Assembly (NCBI GenBank): GCA_900539465.1 | Contig: UQCF01000007.1 | Coordinates: 1 to 64,000 of the forward strand | Direction of reading: 5' to 3' | Source: an uncultured Ruminococcus sp. | GTDB taxonomy: Bacteria; Bacillota; Clostridia; Oscillospirales; Acutalibacteraceae | Length of the DNA stretch: 64,000 nt | Shown: positions 8,748-17,845 of the stretch, one piece after another | Position numbering within the stretch: the first letter of the stretch is position 1 | Layout of the letters: every line of letters begins with the position of its first letter | Made by a program: the position numbers and the translations under genes | Notes under the pieces: generated by a model | What the model was told of the DNA's origin: nothing | Database searches by the model: none | Seen by the model: only the letters and a program-made list of their open reading frames with translations

Positions 8748-9679
8748 GCTTTTATCTCGGTATAGACACGAGCAATTACACAACCTCGTGCGCCGTTTAC
8801 GGCAGTGAAGACAATTCCGCCGTTCAAAAGAAAAAGCTTTTGCCCGTAAAGCCGGGTGAGCTTGGCCTTCGCCAAAGCGACGCGGTGTTTCACCACACCG
8901 TTCAACTGCCCGAGCTTATGGAAGAGCTGATGGCGGATTTCGGCGGAGATATAGAAGCAGTCGGAGTGTCCGACGCTCCGCGCAGGCAAAAAGGCTCGTA
9001 TATGCCGTGCTTTTTGGCAGGCGTGAATGCGGCAAGGTCGCTGTGCGCCGTCACGGGCAAAAAGCTTTATCGCTTTTCTCACCAGCAGGGTCACATTGCC
9101 GCTGCAATATATTCTGCCGATAAGGCGGAGCTTTTATCTGCGCCGTTTTTGGCGTTTCATGTCTCCGGCGGCACTACCGATGCACTGCTCGTAAAGCCCG
9201 ATAAAAACGATGTGATAAGCGCAGAGCTTGTGGCTTCTTCGCTTGATCTTAAAGCCGGTCAGGCTGTGGATCGCGTGGGCGTTATGCTCGGCTATCCTTT
9301 TCCTGCGGGCAAATATGTTGACGCGCTTGCGGCAAAAAGCGAAAAAAGATATAAAATAAATATAAAACTCAAGGGCGGCAGCTGCTGCCTTTCGGGTGTT
9401 GAAAATAAGTGCAGAGATATGCTCAAAAACGGCGAAAAAGAAGAGGATATCTGCCGCTACTGTATAGATTATATTATGGCTGCACTTTCTGAAATGGCGG
9501 AGTATCAGCTGGCTTCTCTCGGAGAATTGCCGATTATTTTCTCCGGCGGAGTGATGTCGAGCAAGGTTATAAGCGGTGAGCTTACAAAGCGCTTCGGCGC
9601 ATATTTTGCAAAGCCCGAATTTTCTTGTGACAATGCTTTGGGAACAGCCTACCTCGCATATATAAAAGATAACGGGTGA
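8744..9679 (+). CDS. TsaD/Kae1-like protein (divergent paralogue)
   Basis: A 311-residue member of the Kae1/TsaD (Gcp) ASKHA-fold family. The N-terminal phosphate-binding segment is YLGIDTSNYTTS, the metal-binding pair is HQQGH (HxxxH), and the ATP-binding elements FHVSGGTTD and IFSGGVMSS are retained. Canonical TsaD makes the N6-threonylcarbamoyl group of tRNA position 37 and normally has HxxGH and about 335-340 residues. This one is shorter and divergent, so it may be a clostridial paralogue rather than the tRNA enzyme. It overlaps nusB and precedes xseA by 4 bases. Confidence 0.8.
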   Translation: MSFYLGIDTSNYTTSCAVYGSEDNSAVQKKKLLPVKPGELGLRQSDAVFHHTVQLPELMEELMADFGGDIEAVGVSDAPRRQKGSYMPCFLAGVNAARSLCAVTGKKLYRFSHQQGHIAAAIYSADKAELLSAPFLAFHVSGGTTDALLVKPDKNDVISAELVASSLDLKAGQAVDRVGVMLGYPFPAGKYVDALAAKSEKRYKINIKLKGGSCCLSGVENKCRDMLKNGEKEEDICRYCIDYIMAALSEMAEYQLASLGELPIIFSGGVMSSKVISGELTKRFGAYFAKPEFSCDNALGTAYLAYIKDNG

Positions 9680-9683
9680 TCGT

Positions 9684-10898
9684 ATGAAAACTCCGTCTGT
9701 TCTGACGGTCACACAACTTAATACTTATATAAAATCCGTAATAGACGGCGACGTTCATTTGAAAAATGTATTTGTAGAGGGCGAAATCTCAAACTTTACA
9801 AACCATTACCGAACGGGTCACTATTATATGAGCATAAAAGACGGCGAATGTTCTATAAAAGCCGTGATGTTCAGGTTTGCAAACCAGCGGCTTAAATTTG
9901 TGCCGGAGGACGGCATGAGCGTGCTCATACGCGGCAAGGTTTCGGTTTTTGAACGTGACGGTCAGTATCAGCTTTATATAGATGATATGCAGCCGAACGG
10001 CGCGGGCGCGCTCGCGGTGGCGTTTGAGCAGTTAAAAGCAAAGCTTGCGGCAAAGGGACTTTTCGACCCCGACAGAAAAAAGCCGATACCGCAAATGCCG
10101 CGCAAAGTGGGCGTTGTTACTTCGGATACGGGCGCGGCGGTTCACGATATAATAAATATCATATCAAGGCGCTTCCCTATGACAGAGATTGTCATGGCTC
10201 CCGTTCAGGTGCAGGGCGCGTCTGCGGCAGAGCAAATATCAAGCGCGATAAAAGAATTTAACATAAAAAAGTGCGCCGACGTTATTATAGTCGGCAGGGG
10301 CGGCGGCTCGGCAGAAGACCTTTGGGTGTTTAACGACGAAAAAATTGCCATGGCGATTGCCGAGTCTGATATTCCCGTTATATCCGCCGTGGGTCACGAG
10401 ACGGATTTCACCATATGCGATTTTGTCGCAGACCTCAGAGCTCCTACGCCGTCGGCGGCGGCAGAGCTTGCCGTGCCGGAACAGACGGAGCAGCTTTATT
10501 ATATAAAAGCTTTGCAAAGTCAGTGCTTGGATATACTGACGGCGATAGTGGAAAACGAAGAGGACAAGCTCGAATTTATTAAAAAGAGACTTGAGTATTC
10601 TCATCCTTTGACCAAGATACAAAAGCAGGAACAGATTCTTGACATTGTTTCGCAGAGAATATATGACAAAATCAGAGAAAAGGTCGCGCTTAAAGAGAGT
10701 GAGCTTATCTCTCTCAAATCAAAGCTCGGCGCGCTGAGCCCCGAGGGTGTGCTTTCAAGAGGGTACGCAATCGTGTATAAAGACGGCTCGGCGGTAAGCT
10801 CGGTTAAAGCCGTGAAAGAGGGAGAAAAGTTAAAGCTTCGCTTTCTTGACGGAGAGATAGAAGTCAGCGTTACAGATATAAAAGAGGGATCGTTATGA
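9684..10898 (+). CDS. xseA: Exodeoxyribonuclease VII large subunit
   Basis: A 404-residue protein. Its order is an N-terminal OB-fold DNA-binding domain (residues 1-100, starting SVLTVTQLN), the catalytic domain with GVVTSDTGAA, GRGGGSAEDLW and SAVGHETDF, a coiled-coil region and a C-terminal beta segment. With XseB it forms exonuclease VII, which degrades single-stranded DNA from both ends. It overlaps xseB by four bases. Confidence 0.97.
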   Translation: MKTPSVLTVTQLNTYIKSVIDGDVHLKNVFVEGEISNFTNHYRTGHYYMSIKDGECSIKAVMFRFANQRLKFVPEDGMSVLIRGKVSVFERDGQYQLYIDDMQPNGAGALAVAFEQLKAKLAAKGLFDPDRKKPIPQMPRKVGVVTSDTGAAVHDIINIISRRFPMTEIVMAPVQVQGASAAEQISSAIKEFNIKKCADVIIVGRGGGSAEDLWVFNDEKIAMAIAESDIPVISAVGHETDFTICDFVADLRAPTPSAAAELAVPEQTEQLYYIKALQSQCLDILTAIVENEEDKLEFIKKRLEYSHPLTKIQKQEQILDIVSQRIYDKIREKVALKESELISLKSKLGALSPEGVLSRGYAIVYKDGSAVSSVKAVKEGEKLKLRFLDGEIEVSVTDIKEGSL

Positions 10899-11101
10899 AA
10901 AAAATGACATATGAAAAGGCTTTGGAGCGTCTTCAGGCGATAGCCGAAAAGCTTGACGAGGGCGATTTGCCGCTTGAAGAGTCTTTAAAGCTTTTTGAAG
11001 AGAGCACGGAGCTCACCGATTTTTGCACAAAGAGCCTTCAAAATGCGAAGCTTAAAATAACAAAGCTTTCGCAGCAGAATACAGACGATAACGAGGAATG
11101 A
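10895..11101 (+). CDS. xseB: Exodeoxyribonuclease VII small subunit
   Basis: A 68-residue helical protein with the family signature TYEKALERLQ, then IAEKLDEGDLPLEESLKLFEE. Several copies bind one XseA in exonuclease VII. The ATG overlaps the xseA stop, as is common for this pair. Length and motif are normal. Confidence 0.96.
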   Translation: MKKMTYEKALERLQAIAEKLDEGDLPLEESLKLFEESTELTDFCTKSLQNAKLKITKLSQQNTDDNEE

Positions 11102-11105
11102 GTTT

Positions 11106-11954
11106 ATGAATTATCTTGACGAAATAAATTCCGCACTTAAAGAATATCTGCCCGCAGCCGACGATGTTGTGTCGCAGGCCATGCGATACAGTGTAGAGAA
11201 CGGCGGCAAAAGAATAAGACCCGCTCTTTTGCTGGAATTTTGCCGCGTTTGCGGCGGCGATTATAAAAAGGCAGTGCCGTTTGCCTGCGCTCTCGAAATG
11301 ATACACACCTATTCGCTCATACATGATGATTTGCCTTGTATGGATAATGACGATTTTCGCAGAGGCAAACCGTCTTGCCACATCGCATTCGGCGAAGAAT
11401 ATGCGCTTTTGGCAGGCGACGCACTTTTGACATTGGCATTTGAAACTGCCATGAAGTCAAATCTTTCGGCAGAGATAACCGTCAGAGCGGCAAAAGAACT
11501 CGCAAAAGCGGCGGGAGTTATGGGCATGGTCGGCGGTCAGGTGCTTGACCTTCAAAACGAGGGCAAAAAGGTCGGTGTTTCCGACCTTCAAAAAACCGAC
11601 GAGCTCAAAACGGGCGAGCTTATAAGAGCCGCGTGCGTGCTGGGCTGTGTTTGCGCCGGGGCGGACGATAAAAAAATTGCCGCGGCAGAAAAATATGCGC
11701 ACGATATAGGCATAGCATTTCAGATAGTCGATGATATTCTTGATGTCACAAGCGATGAAGAAACTCTCGGCAAGCCCATAGGCAGCGATGAAGAAAACCA
11801 AAAGTCAACCTACGTTTCGCTTCTCGGCATAGAAAAGTCGCGCAAAACGGCAGAAGAGCTTACTTTAAACGCGCAAAAGGCTCTTGACGCTTTTGACGGA
11901 GATGTTTCGTCACTTAAGGATTTTGCCGAGAAATTAAAGAACAGAAAAAATTAA
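11106..11954 (+). CDS. ispA: Polyprenyl (farnesyl) diphosphate synthase
   Basis: A 282-residue short-chain trans-prenyltransferase. The first aspartate-rich motif DDLPCMD begins at residue 74 and is followed by RRGKPSCH. The second, DDILD, is near residue 215. The enzyme condenses dimethylallyl and isopentenyl diphosphate to geranyl and farnesyl diphosphate, which feed undecaprenyl phosphate and other isoprenoids. It lies just upstream of dxs, the first MEP-pathway enzyme, so the cluster supplies precursor and chain elongation. Product length (C15 or C20) is inferred from the family. Confidence 0.94.
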   Translation: MNYLDEINSALKEYLPAADDVVSQAMRYSVENGGKRIRPALLLEFCRVCGGDYKKAVPFACALEMIHTYSLIHDDLPCMDNDDFRRGKPSCHIAFGEEYALLAGDALLTLAFETAMKSNLSAEITVRAAKELAKAAGVMGMVGGQVLDLQNEGKKVGVSDLQKTDELKTGELIRAACVLGCVCAGADDKKIAAAEKYAHDIGIAFQIVDDILDVTSDEETLGKPIGSDEENQKSTYVSLLGIEKSRKTAEELTLNAQKALDAFDGDVSSLKDFAEKLKNRKN

Positions 11955-11984
11955 CAGCATAATGACCAAAAGCGAAGTGATTTA

Positions 11985-13856
11985 ATGAGTGAGATAAGAT
12001 TTCTTGGCAAAATAATATCACCGTCCGATATAAAAGGAATGACGGACGCCGAGCTTTCCGAGCTTGCGGACGAAATAAGGCACGTCATGATAAGCACCGT
12101 TGCAAAAAACGGCGGCCATCTTGCTTCAAACCTCGGAGTTGTTGAGCTGACCCTTGCCATACACAAAAGCTTTGAGTCGCCGAAAGACCGCATTGTGTGG
12201 GACGTAGGGCATCAGATTTATCCCCATAAGCTTCTCACGGGCAGGTATGCAAGGTTTGACACTTTGAGAAAAAAAGACGGAATTTCGGGGTTTTCACGTC
12301 CTGACGAGAGCGAGCACGATACGTTTTACAGCGGTCACAGCAGTGTGTCGATATCCTCCGCTTACGGTCTTGCGTGCGCTAACAAAATAAAGGGCAACAA
12401 CCGTTACACCGTGGCTGTTATAGGTGACGGCTCTCTCACGGGCGGATTGGTTTATGAGGCACTAAACAATGCCGGACGTTCAAAAAGCAAGCTTATAATA
12501 ATATTGAACGACAATAAAATGTCTATATCTCAAAATGTGGGAGCTATGGCGCGTTACCTTGCCGTTACCCGCACAAAAAAGAGATATATAAAAATGAAGG
12601 ATCGTCTCGAAACGGTTTTGAGCAAAATCCCGTTTATCGGCAATAAACTTGCAGCGTTTGTATTCAGACTAAAAACGCATATTAAAAATTTGATATATAA
12701 AAGCACCATGTTTGAGGATATGGGCATAAGGTATATGGGCCCTATTGACGGTCACAACATAAATCAGATGTGCGAGGCACTGGATACGGCAAAAAGCATA
12801 TCCGGTCCGGTTCTTTTGCACGTCAACACAATCAAGGGCAAGGGATATGATTTTGCGGAAAAATATCCCTCGCTTTATCACGGAATTTCTAATTTTGATA
12901 TAGATACCGGTGAGCCCAAGCACAAGGGAGTAACATTCGGCGGCGAGTTCGGCGAGCTCATGTGCAAAATGGCGGCAAAAGACAAAAGAATTTGCCTTAT
13001 CACTGCGGCAATGGCTCTCGGTACGGGTCTTGAAAAATTCAGCACGGATTACAAAGACCGCTTCTTTGACGTCGGCATAGCCGAGGAGCACGCGGTGACG
13101 TTTGCTTCGGGGCTTTCTAAGGGCGGTATGCTGCCTGTTTTTGCGGTGTATTCAACATTTTTGCAGCGCTGCTATGACCAGATAGTGCATGACGGCGCGC
13201 TTCAAAAACAGCGTATGGTGCTTGCGATTGACCGCGCGGGCTTTGTCGGTGACGACGGCGAAACCCATAACGGACTTTACGATGTGTCGTTCCTCAGCAG
13301 TATTCCCGATGTCACCATATATTCCCCCTCAACCTATGAAGAGATGAAAATAGCTTTCGGCAATGCCTTTTATCGCGATAAAGACGTTGTTGCCGTTCGG
13401 TATCCGAGAGGGGGAGAACTCAATATTCCCGATGATTTTGAGCCGTCACACGGCGCATATGATATATATTTAAAACCTTGCGAAAATCTTATTGTCACTT
13501 ACGGCAGAATTTTCGGCGAAGCGTGCGAGGCGGCAAAAATACTTAAAGCAAAGGGAACAGATACCTTTATTTTAAAGCTTAACCGCATAAGACCGATAGA
13601 CGACGGGGCAATAAACACGGCTCTCTCTGCAAAAAGAATATTCTTTTTTGAAGAGGGTGTTCGCAGCGGCGGAATAGGCGAAAAGCTTGCCGCAACCCTG
13701 CTTCAAAAAGGCTATAAGGGCGAATACAGCCTCACGGCGGTTGAAGACTGCTTTGTAAGGCAGGCTACGGTTCCGCAGCTTTTAAAGCAGTATTCTCTTG
13801 ACGGAGAATCAATAGCAGAAAAAATAGAAACAACGCTTAATAAACAAGAGGTGTAG
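11985..13856 (+). CDS. dxs: 1-deoxy-D-xylulose-5-phosphate synthase
   Basis: A 623-residue thiamine-diphosphate enzyme that joins pyruvate and glyceraldehyde 3-phosphate, the entry step of the MEP isoprenoid pathway. Features in order are KNGGHLASNLGVVELT, WDVGHQIYPHKLLTGR, the ThDP-binding GDGSLTGG...NN segment, the transketolase pyrimidine domain with GIAEEHAVTFA, and DRAGFVGDDGETHNG. The length is normal. It starts 30 bases after ispA, with only a weak ribosome binding site (GAAGTGA), and ends 3 bases before tlyA. Confidence 0.97.
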   Translation: MSEIRFLGKIISPSDIKGMTDAELSELADEIRHVMISTVAKNGGHLASNLGVVELTLAIHKSFESPKDRIVWDVGHQIYPHKLLTGRYARFDTLRKKDGISGFSRPDESEHDTFYSGHSSVSISSAYGLACANKIKGNNRYTVAVIGDGSLTGGLVYEALNNAGRSKSKLIIILNDNKMSISQNVGAMARYLAVTRTKKRYIKMKDRLETVLSKIPFIGNKLAAFVFRLKTHIKNLIYKSTMFEDMGIRYMGPIDGHNINQMCEALDTAKSISGPVLLHVNTIKGKGYDFAEKYPSLYHGISNFDIDTGEPKHKGVTFGGEFGELMCKMAAKDKRICLITAAMALGTGLEKFSTDYKDRFFDVGIAEEHAVTFASGLSKGGMLPVFAVYSTFLQRCYDQIVHDGALQKQRMVLAIDRAGFVGDDGETHNGLYDVSFLSSIPDVTIYSPSTYEEMKIAFGNAFYRDKDVVAVRYPRGGELNIPDDFEPSHGAYDIYLKPCENLIVTYGRIFGEACEAAKILKAKGTDTFILKLNRIRPIDDGAINTALSAKRIFFFEEGVRSGGIGEKLAATLLQKGYKGEYSLTAVEDCFVRQATVPQLLKQYSLDGESIAEKIETTLNKQEV

Positions 13857-13859
13857 ACT

Positions 13860-14669
13860 TTGGGCGAAAAAGCAAGACTTGATGCCGAAATATTTAAAAG
13901 AGGTATGGCGGAGTCCAGAGAAAAAGCAAAGGCGCTTATCATGGCGGGGCTTGTATACGTCAACGGTCAGAAAGAGCTGAAAGGCGGCACAAGCATAAAA
14001 GAGGACGATGTTATAGAAGTCAGAGGCAACAATAACCCCTTTGTCAGCAGAGGCGGATTAAAGCTTCAAAAAGCCGCAGAAAAGTTTAATATTGACCTTT
14101 CGGACTGCGTATGTATGGATATAGGCGCATCCACCGGTGGCTTTACCGATTGTATGCTCTCTCACGGCGCAAAAAAGGTGTATTCGATAGACGTCGGCTA
14201 CGGTCAGCTCGCTTGGAAGCTTCGCACGGACGACAGAGTAGTGAATATGGAGCGCACCAATTTTCGTTACGTCACTCACGAGCAAATCCCCGAAGATATA
14301 GATTTTGCGAGCGTTGACGTTTCATTTATCTCACTTAAAAAAATACTGCCCGTTATGAGAGATTTGCTTTCAGAAAACGGACAGGCGGTTTGCCTTATCA
14401 AGCCGCAGTTTGAAGCCGGCAGAGAAAACATCGGCAAAAAGGGCGTGGTCAGAGACCCTGCCGTTCATTCGCAGGTGGTTTCAGACATAAGGACTTTTGC
14501 TGTCGAAAACGGATTTTCGGTTTTAAATCTCGATTTTTCACCCATAAAAGGTCCTGAGGGAAACATAGAGTACCTCATGCACATAAAAAAGAGTGCCGAG
14601 GGGCAGGATTTGTGCCCCGTAAGTGCAGACGAACTTGTTATGCTTTCACATTCGGAGCTTGACAAATAA
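13860..14669 (+). CDS. tlyA: TlyA-family rRNA 2'-O-methyltransferase
   Basis: A 269-residue protein with an N-terminal S4 RNA-binding domain (residues 1-60, RLDAEIFKRGMAESREKAK) and a FtsJ/RrmJ-like methyltransferase domain (CMDIGASTGGFTDCMLSHGA, the SAM-binding motif). TlyA methylates ribose in 16S and/or 23S rRNA, and some members are also called haemolysins. The start is TTG at 13860 with AGAGGTG about 7 bases upstream. It lies immediately after dxs, as often seen in Firmicutes. Confidence 0.93.
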   Translation: MGEKARLDAEIFKRGMAESREKAKALIMAGLVYVNGQKELKGGTSIKEDDVIEVRGNNNPFVSRGGLKLQKAAEKFNIDLSDCVCMDIGASTGGFTDCMLSHGAKKVYSIDVGYGQLAWKLRTDDRVVNMERTNFRYVTHEQIPEDIDFASVDVSFISLKKILPVMRDLLSENGQAVCLIKPQFEAGRENIGKKGVVRDPAVHSQVVSDIRTFAVENGFSVLNLDFSPIKGPEGNIEYLMHIKKSAEGQDLCPVSADELVMLSHSELDK

Positions 14670-14780
14670 ATGAATGCCGAAAATACCGAGTTTTGACTGT
14701 TCTTTTTAAAGTTTTAAACAATAAACTTTCCCGCCGAGAATGGCATTGTTATTATCGGCGGTTACCAAAGGGGAGATATT

Positions 14781-15620
14781 ATGCGCGCAGCAATAATTCC
14801 TAACTTAACAAGAAAAAAGACCGCCGCGGTTACGGGCGATTTGTGCAAAAAGCTCAAAGAACTTGATATTTCTTATATGATAGATGAAAAGCTTGCGCCG
14901 CATCTAAAAAACACCGGTGCGGAGTTTTTGAGCATGGAAAAAGTTATAGCTTTGAGCGACCTCATAATTTCCGTAGGCGGAGACGGCACTATAATCCATG
15001 CCGCAAAATACGGCAAACCCGTTCTCGGCATAAACGCCGGGCGCATAGCTTTTATGGCAGGTCTTGAGGCGACGGAGCTGGAACTTTTATCAAGCCTTAA
15101 AGACGGCAAATATCAAACAGACAGGCGCATGATGCTTAAGGCCGTCATAAAAAAAGACGGTGAAATAATCGGCGAGCGATACTGCATAAACGATGTTGTT
15201 GCCGCTCGCGGTGAAAAAATAAAAATGACCGAGCTTGCTCTGAGCTGCAACGGCAGTTTTATTAACAACTATGTTGCCGACGGTATGATTGTTTCTACGC
15301 CGACGGGCTCCACTGCATATAATCTTTCTGCAGGGGGTCCTGTGGTTGATCCGCAGATTGAAAGCATTATGCTCACGCCTATTTGCACACATTCGCTGTT
15401 TTCGCGTTCGCTTATATTTAAACCGAACGCGGTGCTTAATATAAAAAATATATCAGATGAAGACATGAGTGTGTCTTGCGACGGCGAAGAACCTTTGCGC
15501 GTCGGCAGCGGCGGAGAGGTTACGGTTACAAAAGCTCCGACATATGCGGAGTTTATAAGGATAAAGACAGATACATTCCTTGATATTCTTAACGATAAGC
15601 TTGCCCAGCGCAGGCTGTGA
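14781..15620 (+). CDS. nadK: NAD kinase
   Basis: A 279-residue NAD kinase that phosphorylates NAD to NADP. The GGDGT motif is at residues 66-70, and NYVADGMIVSTPTGSTAYNLSAGGP is present (residues about 163-187). The 111-base gap before it contains a possible promoter (TTGACT 14693-14698 with a weak -10) and a CCGCCGA/TCGGCGG hairpin without a T-run. AAGGGGAG precedes the ATG. It continues the housekeeping run to argR and recN, a conserved Firmicutes order. Confidence 0.96.
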   Translation: MRAAIIPNLTRKKTAAVTGDLCKKLKELDISYMIDEKLAPHLKNTGAEFLSMEKVIALSDLIISVGGDGTIIHAAKYGKPVLGINAGRIAFMAGLEATELELLSSLKDGKYQTDRRMMLKAVIKKDGEIIGERYCINDVVAARGEKIKMTELALSCNGSFINNYVADGMIVSTPTGSTAYNLSAGGPVVDPQIESIMLTPICTHSLFSRSLIFKPNAVLNIKNISDEDMSVSCDGEEPLRVGSGGEVTVTKAPTYAEFIRIKTDTFLDILNDKLAQRRL

Positions 15621-15632
15621 GAGGGTAGAATT

Positions 15633-16082
15633 ATGAAAAAAGACAGACATGGCGAAATCTTAAAAATCATATCTCAACACACGGTCAGCACACAGGAGGA
15701 GCTTCTTGAAAAGCTCAAGCAGGCAGGCTACAACACAACTCAGGCAACCGTTTCGAGGGATATAAAAGAGCTTAACCTTGTAAAGCAGATGAATAAGCAG
15801 GGCGTATACCGCTATATTGAGAGCCGAAGCGAAACAGAGGAATACCTCTCTAAGTTCAACGCTATATTTGCTCATTCGGTTATATCATCCGATTGGGCGG
15901 GCAACACAACGGTTATAAAGTGCTACACCGGTATGGCTCAGGCTGCTTGCGCCTCGTTTGACAGTATGCACTGGGAGGGACTTGTCGGCACAATAGCCGG
16001 CGACGACACTATTTTTGCACTTTGCAGAACTCCGGAACTTGCTCAGGAGCTTTCAAATTCTATTGCAAAGCTTTTAGGCTAA
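15633..16082 (+). CDS. argR: Arginine repressor ArgR
   Basis: A 149-residue transcription factor. The N-terminal winged helix-turn-helix (residues 1-70, with TTQATVSRDIKELNL) binds ARG boxes. The C-terminal domain forms the arginine-binding hexamer, with the GTIAGDDT segment conserved. It represses arginine biosynthesis and in Bacillus activates catabolism. Sites like its target occur at argG in this window. It sits in the usual nadK-argR-recN order. Confidence 0.96.
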   Translation: MKKDRHGEILKIISQHTVSTQEELLEKLKQAGYNTTQATVSRDIKELNLVKQMNKQGVYRYIESRSETEEYLSKFNAIFAHSVISSDWAGNTTVIKCYTGMAQAACASFDSMHWEGLVGTIAGDDTIFALCRTPELAQELSNSIAKLLG

Positions 16083-16117
16083 AAGCAGATTTTATCGGCA
16101 AAGGACGGTGACAAAAT

Positions 16118-17782
16118 ATGCTTTCAAGACTGAAAATAGAAAATATCGCAATTATAGAGCTTGCTGATATTGAATTCTCGGACGGATTCAATGTCCTTAC
16201 GGGTGAAACCGGTGCAGGTAAATCTATTATTATAGACTCGATAAACGCCGTCACCGGCGAAAGAACGAGCAAAGACCTAATAAGAACAGGCGCGCAAAGC
16301 GCAAGAGTGACCGCGGTGTTTGAGTCGGTGAGCAAAAAAATATCCGACATGGCAGAAGATATGGGTGCAGAGTGCGACGGCGAAATTATTTTAAGCAGAA
16401 CAATAAAGCGCGACGGCAAAAACATATGCTCGGTGAACGGTGTGCCCGCAACGGTGTCCACACTTAAAAATATAGGCTCAGAGCTTATCAATATTCACGG
16501 TCAGCATGATTCGCAGGCTCTTCTGCTGCCTGAAAAGCACTGTTCTTTTGTAGATTCCTTCGGTTCTTTAGAGGACCTTTGCGAAGAATACGCAGAAAGC
16601 TACGACGCATTTTGCCGCGCGGATTCCGACTATAAAAAGCTCAATATGGACGAGCAGGAAAAGCTTCGCAGAACGGATATGCTCACTTTTCAGATAAAAG
16701 AGCTTGAAGACGCGGAAATAGAAGAGGGCGAGATAAGCTCACTCAAGGAACGCCAAAGATTTTTGCAGAATGCAAGGAATATTATAGAAGCGTTAGGCTC
16801 TGCCTATTCCTCGCTTGCGGGTGAGGGAGCGGGCTGCGACTGCGTTAGCAGTGCGGCTTATGATGTTGAGAGAATAGCCGATATATATTCGGGGGCATAT
16901 GATATATCTCAAAGGCTCAGTGACGCAAAGTACGAGCTGGAGGATTGCTGTGAAACCCTCAGAGATTTAATAAACGATGCGGAATGTGACCCGGCGGAGC
17001 TCAGCATGGTAGAGGATCGCTTGGATTTTCTTCACAGGCTTTCACTGAAATACGGCTCGAATGAAAAAGAAATGCTTGATTTTCTTGAAAATGCAAAAGC
17101 CGAACTTGAAAGCATCAATATGTCTGAAGAAAAAGAGCAGGAGCTGAAGCTCAAACGTGATGAAGCACTGCAAAAAGCCGAAAATCTTGCCGATGTATTA
17201 ACTCAAAAAAGAGAAGAGGCAGGCAAAAGGCTCTCGCAAAAAATATGCGATGAGCTTCGATTTCTCGAGATGCCGAATATCCGCTTTGAAGTCAGCCGCA
17301 AAGAAAAGGAGCTTTGCCGCGACGGCAGGGACGAGATAGAATTTTTAATATCCGCCAATATGGGCGAGGAGCTGAAGCCTCTTGCCAAAACGGCGTCCGG
17401 CGGTGAGCTTTCAAGAATAATGCTTGCAATTAAAAATTCGCTTGCCGGCAAAGACGGTACGGATACCATGATCTTTGATGAAATAGACACCGGCGTCAGC
17501 GGCAACGCGGCAAGAAAAATAGCCGAAAAATTAAAAGAAGTGTCTCGCGGCAGGCAGGTTATATGCGTTACACACCTTGCGCCGATAGCTTCTTTTGCTA
17601 ATACCCATATGCTCATTTCAAAATCCGTATCGGATTTAAAGACATATACCAAAGTTACGCCTCTTACCTATGACGAGCGCATACACGAGATTGCAAGGCT
17701 TATGGGTGCGGGAAGCGTCGGAGGCTCAATACTTCAAAGCGCAAAAGAGATGCTTGATTTCGGCGGGGGAGCAGGCGTATAA
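16118..17782 (+). CDS. recN: DNA repair protein RecN
   Basis: A 554-residue SMC-like ATPase used in double-strand-break repair. Walker A is GETGAGKS at residues 29-36. A long helical coiled-coil region occupies roughly 160-370. The ABC signature (TASGGELSRIMLAIK) and Walker B (MIFDEIDTGVSG) are near residues 425-460. The length is normal. The spacing from argR is 35 bases with a GGACGGTGA-like ribosome binding site. Confidence 0.97.
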   Translation: MLSRLKIENIAIIELADIEFSDGFNVLTGETGAGKSIIIDSINAVTGERTSKDLIRTGAQSARVTAVFESVSKKISDMAEDMGAECDGEIILSRTIKRDGKNICSVNGVPATVSTLKNIGSELINIHGQHDSQALLLPEKHCSFVDSFGSLEDLCEEYAESYDAFCRADSDYKKLNMDEQEKLRRTDMLTFQIKELEDAEIEEGEISSLKERQRFLQNARNIIEALGSAYSSLAGEGAGCDCVSSAAYDVERIADIYSGAYDISQRLSDAKYELEDCCETLRDLINDAECDPAELSMVEDRLDFLHRLSLKYGSNEKEMLDFLENAKAELESINMSEEKEQELKLKRDEALQKAENLADVLTQKREEAGKRLSQKICDELRFLEMPNIRFEVSRKEKELCRDGRDEIEFLISANMGEELKPLAKTASGGELSRIMLAIKNSLAGKDGTDTMIFDEIDTGVSGNAARKIAEKLKEVSRGRQVICVTHLAPIASFANTHMLISKSVSDLKTYTKVTPLTYDERIHEIARLMGAGSVGGSILQSAKEMLDFGGGAGV

Positions 17783-17845
17783 ATTTACCGTTGCAAAGAT
17801 TATTTCAGTATGTTACAATACACAAAAGCGAACAGGAGGATGTTT

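Noticed and set aside
14732..14761. CCGCCGA/TCGGCGG hairpin before nadK considered as a terminator
   Set aside because: No T-run follows it and nadK begins soon after; not supported as a terminator.
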